A stretch of 64,000 bases of DNA, from positions 1-64,000 of the forward strand of contig JAGWVU010000003.1 in assembly GCA_018970725.1 (NCBI GenBank), in the 5' to 3' direction. The notes under the pieces were generated by a model. The model worked only from the letters and a program-made list of their open reading frames with translations, searched no databases and had not been told where the DNA came from. This DNA is from Verrucomicrobiota bacterium. GTDB taxonomy: Bacteria > Verrucomicrobiota > Verrucomicrobiia > Verrucomicrobiales > DEV007. The translations under genes and the position numbers were made by a program. Below are positions 1 to 7,925 of the stretch, one piece after another (within the stretch, counting starts at the first letter, position 1; the number at the start of each line of letters is the position of its first letter).

Positions 1-136
1 GGGACAGGCTTCCGCCAAGGGGGACAGGCTTCCGCCAAGGGGGACAGGCTTCCGCCAAGGGGGACAGGCTTCCGCCAAGGGGGACAGGCTTCCGCCAAGG
101 GGGACAGGCTTCCGCCAAGGGGGACAGGCTTCCGCC
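1..136. repeat. 20-bp tandem repeat, about 6.8 perfect copies, cut by window edge
   Basis: The unit gggacaggcttccgccaagg is repeated six times without a mismatch, followed by a 16-base partial copy ending at 136. The array runs off the left edge, so the true copy number is unknown. The unit is not a multiple of three, contains no spacer and shows no strong internal palindrome, so it is a VNTR-type array and not a CRISPR. No gene is seen over it. Confidence 0.97.
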
Positions 137-285
137 GGGCGCCGCTCGACGGAAGCCGATCCATAAACCCGTGCGAATGGACTTCAGCCGGAGCCCGGTC
201 CCCGGTCGACAGAGACCGGCCCAGCGAGTCTTTTGGACATACTCCCCGGACATCACCCGCCCTGCCCCCATCCGCATTCTCTCGC

Positions 286-312
286 AAAAAAACCAGCCCT
301 CCGCGGCGGAGC
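286..312 (-). terminator. Rho-independent terminator of the coaX-ROK-trmB operon
   Basis: Read on the minus strand, a short GC-rich hairpin (CTCCG, loop CCG, CGGAG) is followed after a few bases by seven T residues. It starts 9 bases past the trmB stop codon. The stem is only 5 bp, but its position and T-tract fit an intrinsic terminator. The remainder of 137-285 shows one further small inverted repeat (CCGGTC/GACCGG, 202-219) and no gene. Confidence 0.6.
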
Positions 313-320
313 GGCGTTTT

Positions 321-932
321 TCAACCGTCTCTTAACCTGAGTCGCAAGCCTTGGATCCGCTTCCCCTCCTTCTTCCAGCGGCGTTCAAAGTCCGTCTCAA
401 AGTAGGCAAATGAATCTTCCCGCCAATCGAGTTCCGCGAAGGCCGGCTCGGCGCGGAGAATGGCGGCCGCTTCCGCGAAATAAGGCGGGTGATCGGATTT
501 GAAGAGAAACTCGCCCCCGGGCACCAGAAGGCCGGAGGCGGCGCGGGCGAATCCGGGCGTCACGAGCCTTCGCTCCTCGTGCTTCTTTTTCGGCCACGGA
601 TCCGGGAAGAGCAGATGGATGCGGGAAAATCCACCCTGCGGCAGGAGCCAGTCCACCGTGTAGCGGCTCTCCAGCCTGATGAGGCGCACGTTCGCCACCC
701 CGCCGCGCCATGCCTTGCGGCAGACTTTGCGGACCCGGCCCAGCAGCCGTTCCACGCCGAGGAAGTTCCGGTCCGGATGGTGACGCGCCATGGCCAGGAG
801 AAACGCACCATCGCCACAACCGAGATCGAGTTCCACCGGAGCCTCCGGGCGTTCGGGGAAGATCTCCCGGAGACTTGCCCGGCAAAAAAAATCCACCGGG
901 ACGAACTCAAACGGTTCCACCCGGTCAAGCAT
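321..932 (-). CDS. trmB: tRNA (guanine-N7-)-methyltransferase TrmB
   Basis: Makes m7G46 in the variable loop of tRNAs, using S-adenosylmethionine, in the cytoplasm. The 203-residue protein has the SAM-binding motif I DLGCGDG (about 36-42) and the family hallmark FPDPWPKKKH (about 109-118). The ATG at 932 is chosen because it overlaps the 3' end of the upstream ROK gene by 8 bases and opens with a family-like N-terminus. An upstream in-frame start at 1013 would lie deep inside the ROK gene. It is the last gene of a three-gene minus-strand operon and is followed by a terminator. Length and motifs are normal for the family. Confidence 0.95.
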   Translation of the reverse strand: MLDRVEPFEFVPVDFFCRASLREIFPERPEAPVELDLGCGDGAFLLAMARHHPDRNFLGVERLLGRVRKVCRKAWRGGVANVRLIRLESRYTVDWLLPQGGFSRIHLLFPDPWPKKKHEERRLVTPGFARAASGLLVPGGEFLFKSDHPPYFAEAAAILRAEPAFAELDWREDSFAYFETDFERRWKKEGKRIQGLRLRLRDG

Positions 933-1893
933 GGCGTCGTTCACGGTCTTCTTGCAAGGAGAGGGCCGCGCAGCCGATGATCCCAGCCTCATTTCCGAAC
1001 CGCGCCGGCACAAGGTGCAGTCTCTCCCAAAACACCGGGTTCAGGGTGGACCGGAGGCGACGGCGCAACGGCCCGAAAAGGACTTCCCCGGCTTTGGAAA
1101 CCCCGCCCCCGATGATGACTCCGTCCGGATTGAGCAACCAGATGATGCTCGCGAGGGCTGTCCCCAACCAATCGGCGACATCGTCCCAGACCTGCAAAGC
1201 GATCGGGTCGGACCGCAGGGCGGACTCGGCGAGTTTTTGCGGGGTGCAGTCACCGCGACGGCAGAGCCGACCGGACCGTGTGGAAAGCGCCAGTGCGTGC
1301 TCCTCGATCTGCTGGTTGCCCACGTATTTCTCGAGAGCCCCGAAATTGCCGTAATTTCCCGCCGTGCCCCGGGCGTCGATGCTCATTTGACCGATCTCGC
1401 CGGCACCGTAAGCGGTTCCACGGAAGAGCCCGCCGTTCAGAATCAACCCGCCACCCACTCCGGTTCCGAGGGTGAGGCAAACGGCGTGCTCCATGCCACG
1501 GGCCGCCCCGTGCATCCATTCGGCATAGGCCATGGCGTTGGCGTCGTTTTCCACGCTGACCGGAAGACCGACCCTCGCTTGAAGGATATCCCGGAACGGG
1601 ATCTCCTGCCAACCCGGCACATTCGTGAGGTGATGGATGAAACCCGTGGCGTGGTTGACAAAACCCGGCACCCCGGCACCAATCGCCCGGATCCCCGGAT
1701 GAACCGCGCGCAATCGATCGATTTCGCTGACCATGACATCGACCAGTGCTTCCACTGACTCGTGACCGACCGTGGGGATTGGCTGGCTGCGCTCCACCAC
1801 TTCGGGGCCGCGGCAGACGCCGATCTTGATTGAGGTTCCTCCGAAATCGAGGCCAATGGCCAAAGGGGAATCCGCTTCCATAGCTTCTCTCAT
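925..1893 (-). CDS. ROK-family sugar kinase lacking the usual zinc ligands
   Basis: A 322-residue ROK (repressor/ORF/kinase) protein, probably a glucokinase or similar sugar kinase. The phosphate-binding loop DFGGT lies at 16-20, the catalytic END triad at 115-117, and the glycine-rich ROK signature around 141-169. There is no N-terminal winged helix, so it is a kinase and not a repressor. Unusually, the family's zinc site is gone. The expected His after GEIG is Gln169, and the CxCGxxGC motif reads GNYGNFGALE (about 179-188) with no cysteine. The start overlaps the coaX stop as ATGA, which suggests translational coupling; Met5 is an alternative start. The exact sugar cannot be told. Confidence 0.88.
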   Translation of the reverse strand: MREAMEADSPLAIGLDFGGTSIKIGVCRGPEVVERSQPIPTVGHESVEALVDVMVSEIDRLRAVHPGIRAIGAGVPGFVNHATGFIHHLTNVPGWQEIPFRDILQARVGLPVSVENDANAMAYAEWMHGAARGMEHAVCLTLGTGVGGGLILNGGLFRGTAYGAGEIGQMSIDARGTAGNYGNFGALEKYVGNQQIEEHALALSTRSGRLCRRGDCTPQKLAESALRSDPIALQVWDDVADWLGTALASIIWLLNPDGVIIGGGVSKAGEVLFGPLRRRLRSTLNPVFWERLHLVPARFGNEAGIIGCAALSLQEDRERRHA

Positions 1894-2642
1894 CGCGGAT
1901 TCAGGTTCGCGATGATCCGGATTCCGTCCAGCGTGAGATCGGGAAAAACAGCATCGATCCCCGGAAGGTGGACCGCCAACAGCTCCGCATGGCCACCGGT
2001 CGCGACGGTGTGGACGTGGCGGCGGCCGCCGGTGAGTTCCCGTTCCAGCTGGAACAGAAGTTCCTTCACGAGGCCGCGATAGCCATGCACCACACCCGAC
2101 AACATGGCGCTCCGGGTTGATTTGCCGATCACCTCGGGTGGTTCCTCGAGTTCGATTCTGGGCAGCAAGGCGGTGCGCTCGTGGAGGTAATCCGTCATCA
2201 TGCCGAGGCCCGGGGCGATGATTCCCCCGAGATAGACTTTTTCCGCGGAAACCACGTTGAAGGTGGCCGCGGTGCCGAAATCAATGACAATGCAGGGCAG
2301 TTCCTCCCCGAGACCGACCACCGCGGCGGCATTGGCCAAACGATCGGGGCCCAAGCGGGCGGGATCCGGAAGATCGAGCGTCACGCCCAGCTGCAAACGG
2401 TGGTGAACCTCCAGCACCGGGTGCCCGGACCAGAACTCCCGGATCATCCGCGCTTTGTCCGGCACGACGGAGGCCAGGACGACCCGTTCGAACTCCCAGT
2501 TCCCCGTGATGGCGGCCAGCGCGGCAGCATCCAAGGAGGCGGTTTCAATCACCGCCCGTTCCGGCCGCAAGCGATCCAAATCGGCCAGCGCAAATTTTGT
2601 CCGGGAATTGTTGTTGTTGATCAGCAGGTAGGGCGCGCCCAT
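1890..2642 (-). CDS. coaX: Type III pantothenate kinase (CoaX) with variant nucleotide-binding loops
   Basis: Phosphorylates pantothenate in the first step of coenzyme A synthesis. The 250-residue length is typical. Recognisable blocks are the N-terminal loop, GPDR at 98-101, DFGTAAT at 121-127 and GGIIAPG near 139-145. Two normally acidic positions are Asn. The N-terminal loop, usually DxGNTxxK, reads NNNNSRTK (9-16). The acid that usually closes the GTAxTxD block is Asn129. These are noncanonical for the enzyme's ATP/metal site, but the rest of the fold is intact and the gene is not broken. First gene of the coaX-ROK-trmB operon and divergent from fabV, with only 54 bases between the two starts. 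Confidence 0.87.
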   Translation of the reverse strand: MGAPYLLINNNNSRTKFALADLDRLRPERAVIETASLDAAALAAITGNWEFERVVLASVVPDKARMIREFWSGHPVLEVHHRLQLGVTLDLPDPARLGPDRLANAAAVVGLGEELPCIVIDFGTAATFNVVSAEKVYLGGIIAPGLGMMTDYLHERTALLPRIELEEPPEVIGKSTRSAMLSGVVHGYRGLVKELLFQLERELTGGRRHVHTVATGGHAELLAVHLPGIDAVFPDLTLDGIRIIANLNPR

Positions 2643-2696
2643 GGTGAAAGATCTGGCCGCTTGTTTCGGGCCAGACTCCTGCTAACAGAGAACACC

Positions 2697-3884
2697 ATGT
2701 TGATCCAACCGAAGATTCGCGGCTTCATCTGCACAACCGCCCACCCCGAGGGTTGCGCCGCCCACGTGCAGCAGCAAATCGATTTCGTGAAGTCGCGCCC
2801 GCCGCTTGCCCACCCTCCCGAAAACGTGCTGGTGATCGGCGCTTCAACCGGTTACGGACTCGCCTCCCGCATCGTGCCGGCATTCGGCGGCCGCGCCCGC
2901 ACCATCGGGGTCTTTTTCGAAAAACCCGGCACCGAAAACAAAACCGGGAGCGCCGGATGGTATAACACGGTCGCGTTCGAGGCGGCCGCCGCCCGGGAAG
3001 GGCTTTACGCCCGCAGTTTCAACGGCGACGCCTTCTCCGCCGAAATCAAGCAGACGGTCATCGAGGCCATCGCCCGGGATCTCGGCAAGGTCGATCTCGT
3101 GGTCTACAGTCTGGCTTCCCCTCGCCGCACCGACCCCGCGGACGGGCAAACCTACCAGTCCTGCCTCAAACCGATCGGGGCCGCTTACACCCAGAAAACG
3201 CTGAACACCGACAAGGCCGAGGTCTACCCGATCACCATCGAAGCGGCTTCCGAGGAGGAGATCCGCCACACTGTCAAGGTCATGGGCGGAGAAGACTGGG
3301 AGCTGTGGATGGACGCGCTGGCCTCCGCGGGCGTCCTTGCCCCCGCAGCCCGCACCATCGCTTACTCTTACATCGGGCCCGAACTCACGTTCCCGATCTA
3401 CACCAACGGCACCATCGGCCGCGCCAAGGAACATTTGGAAGAGTCCGCCGCCCGCCTCAACCAGCGCTTTGGCAGCGGCAGCGCCTTCGTCTCCGTGAAC
3501 AAGGCGCTCGTCACCCAAGCCAGCTCCGCCATCCCGGTCGTTCCGCTTTACATCTCCCTTCTCTACAAAGAAATGAAGCGCCATGGCCTTCACGAGGGAT
3601 GCATCGAACAGATCGAACGCCTCTTCGCCTCCCATCTCGCCACCGGCAACCCGCCGCTGCTCGATGCCAAGGGCCGGATCCGAATCGATGACTGGGAAAT
3701 GCGCCCGGAAATCCAGGCAGCGGTGCAAACGGCTTGGGACGAGGTCAACAGCGGCAACCTCCGCGAGATCTCCGATTTCGAAGGCTACCAGACGGAATTC
3801 CTCAAGCTCTTCGGCTTTGGCCTCCCCGGCGTGGATTACGCCGCGGAGACCGAGCCGGTCCGCCCTTGCTCGGCGGGAGCCTGA
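2697..3884 (+). CDS. fabV: Trans-2-enoyl-ACP/CoA reductase FabV
   Basis: NADH-dependent reductase for the last step of the fatty-acid elongation cycle; FabV is the triclosan-resistant isozyme of FabI. The 395 residues match the family length. The N-terminus (IQPKIRGFICTTAHPEGC) is diagnostic. The catalytic Tyr-X8-Lys pair is Tyr235 and Lys244, the same numbering as in characterised FabV. The dinucleotide fold is seen at VLVIGASTGYG. The ATG at 2697 is the first that gives the family N-terminus; the frame is open further upstream but lies antisense to coaX. No other fatty-acid gene is adjacent. Confidence 0.96.
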   Translation: MLIQPKIRGFICTTAHPEGCAAHVQQQIDFVKSRPPLAHPPENVLVIGASTGYGLASRIVPAFGGRARTIGVFFEKPGTENKTGSAGWYNTVAFEAAAAREGLYARSFNGDAFSAEIKQTVIEAIARDLGKVDLVVYSLASPRRTDPADGQTYQSCLKPIGAAYTQKTLNTDKAEVYPITIEAASEEEIRHTVKVMGGEDWELWMDALASAGVLAPAARTIAYSYIGPELTFPIYTNGTIGRAKEHLEESAARLNQRFGSGSAFVSVNKALVTQASSAIPVVPLYISLLYKEMKRHGLHEGCIEQIERLFASHLATGNPPLLDAKGRIRIDDWEMRPEIQAAVQTAWDEVNSGNLREISDFEGYQTEFLKLFGFGLPGVDYAAETEPVRPCSAGA

Positions 3885-3902
3885 ACCTTGCCCCCGCTGC
3901 TT

Positions 3903-4382
3903 TCAGGGAACACCCTGCGTCCGGGCCAGCCGCTTGGACAAAATCTCCCGGATCTCCCCGGCGTCCCCCGCCGCGGCGAGCCGCTGCCGCACCTCTCCAT
4001 CGGCAAAAACCTTGGCGATGGCCCCAAGCATCCGCAAGTGCAGCTGATACTCCGCCTCCGGCACCACGAAGAGCACCACGAAGTGGACCGGAGCGTCGTC
4101 GTGGGCCCCGAAGTCAATCCCCTCACGGGAACGGCCGAAGACCGTGAGCACCCGATCCAAGCCGGGCACAAAGGTGTGGGGTATGGCCACCCCGGAACCC
4201 ACCCCGGTACTCACAAGTTCCTCACGCCGCAGGAACTGCTCTACCAACGTATCCTTGGTAATGGAGCCGGGCCGCTGTTCGGAGGCAAGGTGCTCGACCA
4301 GCTCGGTGATGGCTCCGCGAAACTCCGTGCTCTTCATTTCTGGAACGATCCGGTCGATCGCAAGCAAGTGCGCCAAATTCAT
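3903..4382 (-). CDS. PTS EIIA-type (fructose/nitrogen, PtsN-like) phosphocarrier domain protein
   Basis: A 159-residue single-domain EIIA of the fructose/mannitol/Ntr type. The phosphorylated histidine is His69 in GVAIPHT, in the usual context of SGVGSGVAIPH. No EIIB or EIIC gene is adjacent, so a regulatory PtsN-like role is more likely than sugar transport; this is inference. The ATG at 4382 gives the standard N-terminus. An upstream extension to 4457 would be Arg-rich and unlike the family. Convergent with fabV, 18 bases apart. Confidence 0.85.
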   Translation of the reverse strand: MNLAHLLAIDRIVPEMKSTEFRGAITELVEHLASEQRPGSITKDTLVEQFLRREELVSTGVGSGVAIPHTFVPGLDRVLTVFGRSREGIDFGAHDDAPVHFVVLFVVPEAEYQLHLRMLGAIAKVFADGEVRQRLAAAGDAGEIREILSKRLARTQGVP

Positions 4383-4557
4383 ACGGGGGACGGGAAAAGC
4401 CCGGAAAAGGCCGCCTCTGCGCCGCCTCCGGCACCAACCCTCCTTTCCCTCCGGCAAAGCACGGCGGACTTTGAAGCGCCCGCCAAAAACGCTTTGTGTT
4501 TTTTACAATTTTCTGCAATCTTTTCCCGCGATCCTTTAAAAAGAAATTCACCTTCCC

Positions 4558-4586
4558 TTGACGCCGGGGCATGGGGATTGCTAAAC
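4558..4586 (+). promoter_or_regulatory. Possible sigma70-type promoter of the small secreted protein gene
   Basis: TTGACG at 4558-4563 followed 17 bases later by CTAAAC at 4581-4586. The -35 hexamer is close to consensus and the -10 is weak. It lies 55 bases before the ATG at 4641, in a relatively AT-rich patch of the 258-base gap with the PTS gene. Confidence 0.35.
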
Positions 4587-4640
4587 CCCGGGCATCGCGA
4601 AAACGCCACAAGCTCCCACTCCTCCGCCATCCACCCAACC

Positions 4641-4976
4641 ATGAAGCCGCTCGCACGCACTCCACTCGCCTTGGCTCTCTCCGCCCTGGCCCTCCTTGCT
4701 TCCGCCTCCGCCGCGGACAAACAAGGCGCCACCTATGATTTCACTCCCAACGGTGCCAAGCTCCGCCGCGTCCCGCTTGAGGAACGGCGCGTCCCCGCTT
4801 TCCGGCGCATCGAAACCCAGCTGACCCCCCTGTTTTACGAAGGTCGTCCGCTCGTCCGGACGGACGAAGTTGCCAGCCGCGTTCTCAGCGTCCACGTGTT
4901 TGCGAGCGGTGGCAAGCCGCAACTCCGCGCCGGGCACGCCCTGGCTCCGGACGTGGCCCGCAGCGCCAGGCCCTGA
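4641..4976 (+). CDS. Small secreted protein of unknown function
   Basis: A 111-residue protein with a clear signal peptide: MKPL start, hydrophobic run LALALSALALLASASA, and cleavage probably after ASA near residue 24. The mature part is short and basic, with no motif I recognise. The ATG is chosen because it starts the signal peptide; the frame is open much further upstream but without such a feature. A possible promoter precedes it. A GC-rich inverted repeat (CCCGGCC/GGCCGGG, 4987-5011) without a T-tract follows and could act as a terminator. Confidence 0.6.
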   Translation: MKPLARTPLALALSALALLASASAADKQGATYDFTPNGAKLRRVPLEERRVPAFRRIETQLTPLFYEGRPLVRTDEVASRVLSVHVFASGGKPQLRAGHALAPDVARSARP

Positions 4977-5149
4977 TCCGGTCGCCCCCGGCCTTGCAAA
5001 AAGGGGCCGGGATTGTAGTCGCCCCGCCCTCGTCTTCGGGGCATGCTCCAGAAAGTTTTTTCAAACCTGGCGTCTGACGGTTTGCCTTGAAGACAAATCG
5101 TCATCGCCCCGTCCCTGAAAACAAGTTTCTGCATTCCCTGAAGACGACC

Positions 5150-6166
5150 ATGAAATCCGCTTGGACCTCCCTGGCTGTTTGTGCCATCGCCTCGGCCTCC
5201 TTGGCCCTGACCTCCGTCCTGCCCGCCCAATCGGGAACCTCCGCCCCCGCGGCCACTCCGCTTGCCGATTCCATCCGCTACGTCGATCGCCCGGACGGCC
5301 GCGCCGAGTTACAGACCTCGGTCATCTCCCTGCGGAACAGCGGCGGGAGCCAGGTGGATCTGGTCTCCGCCGTGCACATCGGGGATGCAACCTACTTCGA
5401 GGCGCTCAATCAGGTTTTGGGCGGCTATGACGTGGTGCTTTACGAATTGGTCGGCGGGCCGGTGGAAAAGCGGGCGGAGCAACCGTCCGGTGCGGACTTG
5501 AGCGGCACCCGCCTGCTCCAAAGCGTGGTCAAATCAATGCTCGGCCTTCGCTACCAGCTCGACGGAATCGATTACCAACGGCCCAATTTCGTGCACGCCG
5601 ATGCCACCTGGGAGGATTGGGAGCGCCTCAACGCCGAGCGGGAGCAAAACCTCACCACCCTCTTCGCCCGGGCGATGGAGATGCAAAATGATCCCGAACT
5701 CCAGAAAGAGATGGAAAAGATGCAGGGCGAGGAGGTCTTCACCCAGATTCTCTCCGCAGTCCAGGAGTTCAATCCGGACAAGTTCAAGCGCAGTCTGGCT
5801 CCCATGCTCAGCGAAGCCGAGGGCTTCGTGACCAAGCTGGAAGGCAAGGACGGGACGGTCGTCATCACGGAACGCAACAAGATCGTCATGGAGCGGGTGC
5901 GCGAACAAGTGGCCAAAGGCCACCGCAAGATTGCCGTCTTTTACGGGGCCGGACACATGCCGGATCTCCAGAAGCGCCTCGAAAGCGACGGCTTCTCCGA
6001 ATCCGGAACCACTTGGATGACCGCTTGGAACATCGGGAACTCCGCCTCTTCCGTCACCGGTCTGGACCTGCTCGAAAACGTCCTCAAAGACGACGCGGTG
6101 GTCGAAAACGTGATTTCCATCTTCCGGGCCTTCGCGGGAGAAAGCGCCTCCGAGCCTTCGAACTGA
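5150..6166 (+). CDS. Secreted TraB/PrgY/GumN-like (Tiki superfamily) protein
   Basis: A 338-residue exported protein. A signal peptide (MKSAWTSLAVC..., hydrophobic to about residue 24) is followed by an acidic mature domain. The blocks VSAVHIGDATYFEAL and VLYELVGG, and a late AVFYGAGHMPDL, match the pattern of the TraB/GumN/Tiki superfamily, in which conserved Gly-His and Glu residues form a probable metalloprotease-like site. The activity is not proven here. The ATG at 5150 is preferred over upstream in-frame starts (5087) because it begins the signal peptide. Convergent with the flavodoxin gene. Confidence 0.75.
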   Translation: MKSAWTSLAVCAIASASLALTSVLPAQSGTSAPAATPLADSIRYVDRPDGRAELQTSVISLRNSGGSQVDLVSAVHIGDATYFEALNQVLGGYDVVLYELVGGPVEKRAEQPSGADLSGTRLLQSVVKSMLGLRYQLDGIDYQRPNFVHADATWEDWERLNAEREQNLTTLFARAMEMQNDPELQKEMEKMQGEEVFTQILSAVQEFNPDKFKRSLAPMLSEAEGFVTKLEGKDGTVVITERNKIVMERVREQVAKGHRKIAVFYGAGHMPDLQKRLESDGFSESGTTWMTAWNIGNSASSVTGLDLLENVLKDDAVVENVISIFRAFAGESASEPSN

Positions 6167-6181
6167 CCCGTCGGCCGGGCC

Positions 6182-6754
6182 TCACTCCGGAGCAAAATCC
6201 CCCGGAGCGAGTCGCTTGATGGTTTTCCGCAAGGGATGTTCCTCGCGACGCCCGTGGATGAAACAGGCGCACCATTCCGCCAGGCGCCGCCCGAGGATGC
6301 GGCAGGCTTCCTGCACGTCGGGATCCCGCGGCGCCTTGGCGCTCACGGCGCCATAGTGAAGTGTCAGGTCACGGCTGCTGTATTCGGTGACTCCGAAGAC
6401 GAGAAACCCGAAATTCATCAGCACCGTCAGGATGGATTGACAGGCCATCTCCATCCCTCCGCCCCAACCGCCGGCACTGGCGAAGGCACAGGCGATCTTC
6501 CCGTCCACCTCGATCCACTTGTCCAGCATCACGTCATCCCAGAAGCGCTTCATCTTCCAGGAAAGAATCCCCATGTTTGTCGGGCTGCCCACCGCCAAAC
6601 CGTCGCACCAAAGCACGTCCTCGGCGCTCGCCTCGTCCACATGACGCACCCGCACCTCGGTATCCGGCACCTGCGCCGCTCCTTCGGCCACAAACGCGGC
6701 CATTTGGGCCACGTTGCCGGACTTCGAATCAAAGAGAACGAGAATTTTGTTCAT
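6182..6754 (-). CDS. Flavodoxin/WrbA-like NAD(P)H-dependent FMN protein
   Basis: A 190-residue flavodoxin-fold protein. The N-terminal phosphate-binding loop DSKSGNVAQMA follows strand one (KILVLF). SPTNMGILSWKMKRF and FASAGGWGGGMEM are the FMN-ring loops seen in the WrbA/NAD(P)H:quinone oxidoreductase group. A redox role with quinones is likely; the substrate is not known. The ATG at 6754 starts the first beta strand; longer versions read into the tRNA-proximal spacer. It lies downstream of tRNA-Gln on the same strand. Confidence 0.82.
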   Translation of the reverse strand: MNKILVLFDSKSGNVAQMAAFVAEGAAQVPDTEVRVRHVDEASAEDVLWCDGLAVGSPTNMGILSWKMKRFWDDVMLDKWIEVDGKIACAFASAGGWGGGMEMACQSILTVLMNFGFLVFGVTEYSSRDLTLHYGAVSAKAPRDPDVQEACRILGRRLAEWCACFIHGRREEHPLRKTIKRLAPGDFAPE

Positions 6755-6801
6755 GACGGAACGCTGAGCCGCAGACGAAAACAAGGCCCCGGGCGAAAGG
6801 C

Positions 6802-6815
6802 ACCCCGAAAGGGGT
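6802..6815 (-). terminator. Small hairpin after tRNA-Gln, possible terminator
   Basis: Perfect inverted repeat ACCCC-TTTC-GGGGT on the minus strand, starting 25 bases beyond the tRNA 3' end. It lacks a strong T-tract, so its role as a terminator or processing signal is uncertain. Confidence 0.35.
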
Positions 6816-6839
6816 AACCTATTGAAAAGCCGAGAGAAG

Positions 6840-6910
6840 CAACCCCGCAAGGATTCGAACCTTGAATAACGGAACCAAAATCCGCTGTGTTACCGTTACA
6901 CCACGGAGTT
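6840..6910 (-). tRNA. tRNA-Gln (anticodon TTG)
   Basis: A full cloverleaf can be folded by eye. The acceptor stem is AACTCCG/CGGGGTT with discriminator G. The D arm is GGTGTAACGGTAACAC. The anticodon stem is GCGGA/TCCGT around loop TTTTGGT, with anticodon TTG at 6876-6878. The T arm contains GGTTCGAATCC. CCA is not encoded. The 71-base length is usual for tRNA-Gln. One acceptor pair is T-G and one anticodon-stem pair is G-T. Confidence 0.96.
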
Positions 6911-6943
6911 GTCGACTTGGCGCCCGCAACGACGCCGGAAGAC

Positions 6944-6973
6944 ATTCTTCGTCCATCACAAAAACGTTTGCAA
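6944..6973 (-). promoter_or_regulatory. Possible promoter of tRNA-Gln
   Basis: On the minus strand, TTGCAA (6973-6968) and AAGAAT (6949-6944) are separated by 18 bases. The -10 box ends about 34 bases before the tRNA 5' end. Both boxes match consensus at four of six positions. Confidence 0.35.
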
Positions 6974-7172
6974 GGGGAAATCCAGACGGCGGTATGGGAG
7001 TCCGCTGAAATCCTTCGCGACACCGCGACGGGCTTGGGTCCCGCGAGGCGGAGAAACGGGAAACCGTCATTTGGTGGTGCGCGAGGCCAACGGAATTCCG
7101 AAGTTTGCGGGGATTCATCTTTGCCAAGCCCGGAAAGACGGTATGTTCGCCTAGAGGTCTCCCCCGCTCCGC

Positions 7173-7919
7173 ATGCCTTACTCTCCGAAAGTGTTTCCAA
7201 CCACCCGCTGGACCTTGGTTGACCGGGTCCGGAACCCGGACGCCGTGGTCCGGCAGGCGGCGCTGGAGGAACTGTGCCAAGCCTACTGGCTGCCCCTCTA
7301 TTCCTTCGCGCGCCGCAGCGGAAGGGACCCCCACGCCTCGGAGGACGCTGTGCAGGATTTTTTCATGGGAGCGCTCCGTCGGGATCTCATCTCCAACGCC
7401 AACGAGGCGTCCGGCAAACTGCGCAACCTCCTTTGCATCGCCTTCAGACGGCACCTTTTTCATCAAACCCGCCGTGAGCAGACCCTCCGCCGGGGCGGCG
7501 GCGTGGAACACGTGCCGATCCTCCCCGGAAACGCGGAGGATCTCTACCAGAAATCCGTCGGGGATTCGCCAGAATCACCCGATCGGATTTTCCAACGCCA
7601 GTGGGCCCGACACCTCGTCGAGCGCGCCCAACGGGCCCTTCGGGACCAATACGAGCAGGAGGGAAAAGCGGCCCTCTTCGACCTGTTGGCCCCGTTCCTT
7701 CCCTTCGACCCGAGCGAAACCAGTGAATCCAGCGACGCCGAAGAGCCCGACGATTCCTCGGAAGCCATGAACCGAAGCGCATTTCGCGCGGCGCGTTTCC
7801 GGATGCGCAAGCGCTTGCAGGAATGCATCCGCGAGGAAGTGCGGGAAACGACGCAATGCACGGACCCGGCAATGATCGAGGCGGAGATCCACGCCCTGTT
7901 GGAGGCCTTGAGCAGCTGA
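7173..7919 (+). CDS. ECF-type RNA polymerase sigma factor (kinase-associated group)
   Basis: A 248-residue sigma factor. The N-terminus FPTTRWTLVDRV and the region-2-like segment (about 25-75, including SEDAVQDFF) match the ECF sigma factors of Planctomycetes and Verrucomicrobia that sit beside Ser/Thr kinases. The C-terminal half, with an acidic Ser/Asp/Glu-rich linker (about 180-200), ends in IHALLEAL, typical of this group. The kinase gene starts 6 bases past its stop, so the two are almost surely co-transcribed and probably act in one pathway. No anti-sigma factor gene is seen, which fits control by phosphorylation; that last point is inference. Confidence 0.87.
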   Translation: MPYSPKVFPTTRWTLVDRVRNPDAVVRQAALEELCQAYWLPLYSFARRSGRDPHASEDAVQDFFMGALRRDLISNANEASGKLRNLLCIAFRRHLFHQTRREQTLRRGGGVEHVPILPGNAEDLYQKSVGDSPESPDRIFQRQWARHLVERAQRALRDQYEQEGKAALFDLLAPFLPFDPSETSESSDAEEPDDSSEAMNRSAFRAARFRMRKRLQECIREEVRETTQCTDPAMIEAEIHALLEALSS

Positions 7920-7925
7920 TGCGGA

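Noticed and set aside
1-136. CRISPR array
   Set aside because: The copies are contiguous with no spacers, and the 20-bp unit is too short and not palindromic at its ends.
202-219. CCGGTC/GACCGG inverted repeat as a terminator
   Set aside because: No T-tract follows on either strand. The hairpin with seven T residues at 286-312 is the better terminator.
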